Source of the DNA: Stenotrophomonas sp. 24(2023)
GTDB lineage: Bacteria; Pseudomonadota; Gammaproteobacteria; Xanthomonadales; Xanthomonadaceae
Direction: 5' to 3'
Length of the DNA: 64,000 nt
Assembly (NCBI RefSeq): GCF_030913365.1
Contig: NZ_CP133160.1
Location: 4,130,001-4,194,000 of the forward strand
In this document: in pieces, positions 60,835 to 64,000 of the stretch
How positions within the stretch are numbered: position 1 is the stretch's first letter
Layout of the letters: each line of letters starts with the position of its first letter
The notes under the pieces: generated by a model
Database searches by the model: none
The model's input: the letters and a program-made list of their open reading frames with translations, nothing else
Told to the model about the DNA's origin: nothing
Program-made: the position numbers and the translations under genes

Positions 60835-62148
60835 TTACTCGCTGCCACCACCGCCGCCGGCGCTGGGCTGGGCCACCGCCAGCGCCAGGCTGTTGGCCTG
60901 CAGGTTGCCGGTGCCGGAGGCCACGTTCACGCCGATGTTGCCCGAGGCCCCGGAGAAGGCACTGCCGGACAACGACGCGGTGTTGGTCGCATCCACGTTG
61001 ACCCAGCGGGTGGTGCTGACCGTGCCGCTCAGGCTCGCGTACAGATCAGCAATGCCCAGTTCGACGAACTGGCTGGTGCCACTCTCGCGGGTGTCGAAGC
61101 CCAGCCCGCCCACGCCCTGCCGGTACGGATTCATCGTTGCGTTCTGGATGTCGCTGTCCAGGTCGATGTGCCCGGTCGCGTTGCCACCCGGGTGCGGCAG
61201 CGCGCCGTTCCACGTATCCAGGTAGTAGTTGGCCATCTGGTACGCATTGCCGGAGCCACGGTAGGTGCCGGCACCGTAGGCCAGCGTGCCGCCGGCCACG
61301 CGCCCGCTCAGGCCCACCTGCACCGTATCGGTGTAGGAACGCACATAGCCGGCGTTGGCCACGGTGTTGCCGGTGGACACCTGGTTGGAGCTGATGCTCG
61401 ACTGTGCCACCGCGCTGGTGGCCACCGACGCTGCCAGGGCGTTCTTCTGCTCGTTGTTGTTGCCCGAAGCGATGTTCACGCCGATGTTGCCCGACGCGCC
61501 ACCGAAGGCATTGCCACCGAGGCTGGCGGCGTTGGTGACGCCGGCGTTCATGGTGGTATTGCCGAAGCCGGCCTGGTTGACGAACACCTCGGCATCGGCC
61601 ATGCCGAAGCTGAAGGAGGCATCGGCGGCGGACAGCGATGCGGCATTGTCCTGCGCGTTGTTGTCACCGGATACCACGTTGAAGCCGAGGTTGCCCGAGG
61701 CACCGGCACCGACGCTGTCGGCGATGGAGGCGCGGTTGGTGACCAGGCTGTTGCTGGTGACGTTGTTGCTGATCGACTGGCGGTTGTCGATGACCGCGAT
61801 CGCGGCCGAATCCAGGTCGATGTCGCCGGTGATGGACGGATCACCGGAGAACTGGATGTCCGTGCCCAGCCGCAGGTCCTTTTCCAGGTTCACGTCGACG
61901 CCGTGGTTGTTCTTTTCCTTGCGCTCGTCGGCCTGGATGGTGCTGTGCTTCTGTACGTTGACATTGACGGTGCGGTTGCGCACGTCGTTGTCGGTGTGGT
62001 TGTGGGTGTCGTTGCGGGTTTCGCTGACGGTGTGGTTGTGGTTGATGTTCGCGTTGGCGTTCTGGTTGTCCCAGCCATTGGCCGCGGCAGCGGTGGAGGC
62101 AGTAGCGATGGCCATGGCGAGCATGGTCTTGCTGACGGTCGCTTTCAT
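60835..62148 (-). CDS. fapC: FapC-like major amyloid subunit
   Basis: This 437-residue secreted protein has a signal peptide (MLAMAIATASTAAAA) and an Asn/His/Thr-rich N-terminal region. It has three amyloid repeats at about 149-170, 217-238 and 399-420, each G-x-S-G-N-(L/I)-G-x-N-x-x-S-G-x-x-N-x-Q-x-N. The linkers differ greatly (about 46 and 160 residues). These are the hallmarks of Fap fibre subunits. It contains no Cys, so the C-terminal CXXC of Pseudomonas FapC is absent. A Gly-rich tail (GGGGGSE) ends the chain. Confidence 0.85.
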   Translation of the reverse strand: MKATVSKTMLAMAIATASTAAAANGWDNQNANANINHNHTVSETRNDTHNHTDNDVRNRTVNVNVQKHSTIQADERKEKNNHGVDVNLEKDLRLGTDIQFSGDPSITGDIDLDSAAIAVIDNRQSISNNVTSNSLVTNRASIADSVGAGASGNLGFNVVSGDNNAQDNAASLSAADASFSFGMADAEVFVNQAGFGNTTMNAGVTNAASLGGNAFGGASGNIGVNIASGNNNEQKNALAASVATSAVAQSSISSNQVSTGNTVANAGYVRSYTDTVQVGLSGRVAGGTLAYGAGTYRGSGNAYQMANYYLDTWNGALPHPGGNATGHIDLDSDIQNATMNPYRQGVGGLGFDTRESGTSQFVELGIADLYASLSGTVSTTRWVNVDATNTASLSGSAFSGASGNIGVNVASGTGNLQANSLALAVAQPSAGGGGGSE

Positions 62149-62192
62149 GGTGCCCTCTCTCTCTTCAGGTCATGCACTCGGGTGGGTGGTGC

Positions 62193-62816
62193 TCACGGGT
62201 TGCCCTGCACGACCAGGGCCAGCACATTGGCCGTATCGTTTCGTGCACCCGCGATCTGGTTGAGTTGCAGGACACCGTCGAAGCCACGCAGCGCGGTCGC
62301 CGAAACCCCGACGCTGCGCGTGCCGGCCGCAACACCGTTGCCGGCGTCGCCCTGCCCCCCTGCCGACGCGACGCCCGAGGCGGCCAATGCCGCATCATCG
62401 GTTTCGCGTATGCCCTGTCGGGCCAGCGTCGCGCTGACGACGTTGAGCGTCGTGTTGGCGATGCCGCTGGCCTGGTTGATCGATGCGATGCCGCTGGCGC
62501 CGGACAGCGCCTGGCCGGCGATCTGCGCGCTGGCATGCAGCGGTGCCGACAGCACCACGTTGCCCTGGTGCTGCTGGCGCGCGGTGATGTCTGCGCTGGC
62601 CTGGTCGCCACTGGCCAGACCGCGCAGATTGGCCTGCAGGTTCAGATCGCCAGCGGCCTGGTTGATGGCGATGGCGCCGTTCGCACCGGCGAAGGCCCGC
62701 CCATCGAGGCGGGCCTGGTCGAGATAGCCGAGCATGCCGCTGTAGTCATCGGCAACGGCCTGCAGCGGCAGCAGGGCCAGCAGCAGGACCGCGCGAACAC
62801 GCCACGCTGCGTTCAT
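62193..62816 (-). CDS. fapB: FapB-like minor amyloid subunit
   Basis: This 207-residue secreted protein has a signal peptide and three repeats at about 43-66, 106-127 and 178-201 with the pattern G-x-x-G-x-x-x-(I/L)-N-Q-x-x-G-x-x-N-x-x-x-N, the same register as in the larger subunit. FapB is thought to nucleate FapC fibres. Its start overlaps the fapA stop (ATGA). No CXXC is present. Confidence 0.82.
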   Translation of the reverse strand: MNAAWRVRAVLLLALLPLQAVADDYSGMLGYLDQARLDGRAFAGANGAIAINQAAGDLNLQANLRGLASGDQASADITARQQHQGNVVLSAPLHASAQIAGQALSGASGIASINQASGIANTTLNVVSATLARQGIRETDDAALAASGVASAGGQGDAGNGVAAGTRSVGVSATALRGFDGVLQLNQIAGARNDTANVLALVVQGNP

Positions 62817-63340
62817 TTGCCACCTGCCGGCGTCGGCGCGCCCATCGGGAACTGCGCCAACGCGCCCTGCACGGTCGCACCGATGCCACGGGTGGTGGAC
62901 CCGACGGCGCCGAGCGGCCCGCCCAGTGCACTGTTCAAACTGCCACCGAGGGCACCCTCGCCCGTGCGACCGAGGGTGCCCTGCAGCGCCTGCTGGGTGG
63001 TGCGTTCGACGGTGCTGCTGCCGGGACCGGCCAGGCCTGCCGCGCGGCTGGCCCCCATCCCCGCATAGTCGTCCTCGCTCAGCTCCTGCATGCCACCGGC
63101 GTCGCCACTGCCGAGCGCCGCTGCCAGCTCGCGCTGCGGCTTCGGGTCGGCAATCAGGGCCACGCCCGGCGGTGCCATGCGGTATGCCGGGCGGGCCGCC
63201 ACATCGCGCAGCAGCACCACCTCTCCCGGCTGCGCCTTCACGCCCTGGCGGGCGCCGGATGCGGCGGCCAGCATCGGCAATGCCAGCAGCACGATGGCCG
63301 CGCACCGCACCGCACTACCCCGTTGGCTGCTGCTGTCCAT
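62813..63340 (-). CDS. fapA: FapA-like periplasmic protein, first gene of fap operon
   Basis: The start at 63340 (MDSSSQRGSAVRCAAIVLLALPMLAAASG) is chosen because GGGAGAGG precedes it and the sigma-54 promoter ends just upstream; the open frame to 63397 would begin before the transcript. The 175-residue product has a signal peptide and a Gly/Ala-rich C-terminal half. Gene order makes it FapA, a small protein that affects the FapB/FapC balance. Sequence resemblance alone is weak. Confidence 0.7.
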   Translation of the reverse strand: MDSSSQRGSAVRCAAIVLLALPMLAAASGARQGVKAQPGEVVLLRDVAARPAYRMAPPGVALIADPKPQRELAAALGSGDAGGMQELSEDDYAGMGASRAAGLAGPGSSTVERTTQQALQGTLGRTGEGALGGSLNSALGGPLGAVGSTTRGIGATVQGALAQFPMGAPTPAGGK

Positions 63341-63373
63341 GCCCCTCTCCCGTTGCAGGTGGGAGGGGCGTAC

Positions 63374-63387
63374 GCAGCTTCCGTGCC
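63374..63387 (-). promoter_or_regulatory. Sigma-54 promoter of the fap operon
   Basis: Read on the minus strand, TTGGCACGGAAGCTGCG has the full -24 element TGGCACG and GC at -12 (GG at 63387-63386, GC at 63375-63374, exactly ten bases between). Transcription would start near 63362, giving a leader of about 22 bases before fapA. The divergent gene at 63735 looks like the N-terminus of a sigma-54 activator, which fits. Confidence 0.82.
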
Positions 63388-63734
63388 AAGTGCGCAAGGC
63401 CCCGGCAGCGGGCGTTCAGGACGCTGCCGGGTGCGTCCGCCGGCGCCTGGCTGATACAGCCGGTGCGGGCCGCCGGCATGATCGGATCGTGGCAAATGCC
63501 CGCCGTGCGGCGTGGTGGGCCAGTGCAACATTTTTGTTACAGGGCATGGCACACCCCTGTTGCGCCGTCGCTTCAGCTGGCTTTTTTCCCGCTGTTTTCG
63601 TTGCATTCACGCTTGGCCGCGCGGTAGCATCCGGCCAAAACAGGCCGCCCGAGCGGCCAAGCATGCCGACGCGGGGCGGCACGTCGGCGCAACCATGCTG
63701 CCCCGCCGACAGTACCTGGGTGCTGGGGGATGGC

Positions 63735-64000
63735 ATGACCGCAGATCAGCAAGCCCATTCGCGCTGCGTCATCTGGTTCGGCCAGCCGCAGGCAGCAGAG
63801 CGCTCCGCGCTTGCCGCCGCTGGCTGGGAACTGCGCAGCATCACGCCCAACCCGGCCATGGCCATCGGCCTGCGTGGCCGTGACCGCCTGATCGGCGTGC
63901 TGGACCTTCGCCATCTGGACGGCGATGCCGTGCGGTTGCTGCTGCCCTGGGTGGAACGCCACCGCTTCCTGCCCTGGATGGCCATCCTGCCGCCCGGCCT
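63735..64000 (+). CDS. Probable sigma-54-dependent transcriptional regulator, N-terminus (partial)
   Basis: About 88 codons are visible before the window ends. The sequence CVIWFGQPQAAERSALAAAGWELR followed by GRDRLIGVLDLRHLDGDAVRLLLPWVERHRFLPW looks like the degenerate receiver (VpsR-like) domain that precedes AAA+ and Fis-type DNA-binding domains. An in-frame ATG at 63696 is an alternative start; GGGGGA supports 63735. It lies divergent to the fap operon and its sigma-54 promoter. The catalytic domain is outside the window, so the class is inferred. Confidence 0.6.
   Translation, partial: MTADQQAHSRCVIWFGQPQAAERSALAAAGWELRSITPNPAMAIGLRGRDRLIGVLDLRHLDGDAVRLLLPWVERHRFLPWMAILPPG

Noticed and set aside
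63546..63562. TGGCAC followed by TTGC on the plus strand, resembling a sigma-54 site
   Set aside because: The GG-to-GC distance is 12 rather than 10 bases, so it cannot be a functional -24/-12 pair.
63613..63628. GG-N10-GC on the plus strand upstream of the partial regulator gene
   Set aside because: Spacing is right, but the -24 and -12 elements match the consensus poorly; not enough to call a promoter.
1..64000. tRNA, rRNA, CRISPR, IS elements or prophage genes
   Set aside because: None was recognisable by eye on either strand; no transposase-like or integrase-like protein and no tRNA-like cloverleaf was found.

Overview
The window is a GC-rich chromosome segment from a gamma-proteobacterium of the Xanthomonadaceae, most likely Stenotrophomonas. 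This is inferred from the strong G/C preference at third codon positions, large TonB-dependent receptors with FecI/FecR control, amino-sugar and alginate degradation genes, and dense compact gene packing. I see no rRNA, tRNA, CRISPR array or insertion sequence.

Region 1 (1-6043) is a lasso-peptide biosynthetic locus. On the minus strand lie a 50-residue precursor (4784-4936, too short for routine gene calling), an RRE-peptidase fusion (McjB type, 3999-4700) and a lasso cyclase (McjC type, 2145-3986). They face an ABC-2 transporter module on the plus strand (end of one permease, a DUF3526 permease, an ATPase). An unassigned protein with a ParB/sulfiredoxin-like motif (5117-6043) is transcribed away from the precursor. 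The predicted core is AHNHGTLWDGVFPTTSP, with an Ala1-Asp9 ring.

Region 2 (6058-14175) holds small accessory and hypothetical genes: DUF4279, NTF2-like, GNAT, lipoprotein, alpha/beta hydrolase with a divergent LysR regulator, a MarR-GNAT fusion with a perfect operator, and a DUF2971-like protein. A gene-poor stretch at 9146-9680 carries three strong hairpins.

Region 3 (14302-18961) is a methionine module. A core-MetE methionine synthase (MesD type), its DUF1852 partner (MesX type) and an FMN reductase form one operon, divergent from a MetR-like regulator and a MetF-like reductase.

Region 4 (19116-31535) contains a PL7 alginate lyase, SnoaL/MarR, a beta-lactamase-fold hydrolase with a divergent ArsR-like regulator, an FMN reductase, an ArsB-like transporter, an SDR/MFS pair with LysR, and an AraC/SDR pair.

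Region 5 (31613-43802) has two secreted hypothetical proteins, then an amino-sugar/chitooligosaccharide utilisation locus: GH9 enzyme, ROK regulator, PfkB kinase, FucP-like MFS, TonB-dependent receptor and GH20 hexosaminidase. Two copies of a 23-bp motif mark the GH9 and kinase promoters.

Region 6 (43998-57842) includes an ECF sigma/FecR/TonB-Xanth-Caul receptor/PI-PLC module, a YegP-like protein, a broken Gly-rich autotransporter, a NimR/NimT-like pair, and a tautomerase/SDR pair with a LysR regulator.

Region 7 (57853-64000) is a complete fapABCDEF-type functional amyloid operon on the minus strand. It is preceded by a near-consensus sigma-54 promoter and a divergent gene, cut by the window end, that looks like the N-terminus of an enhancer-binding protein. 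Three perfect stem-loops separate fapC from fapD.
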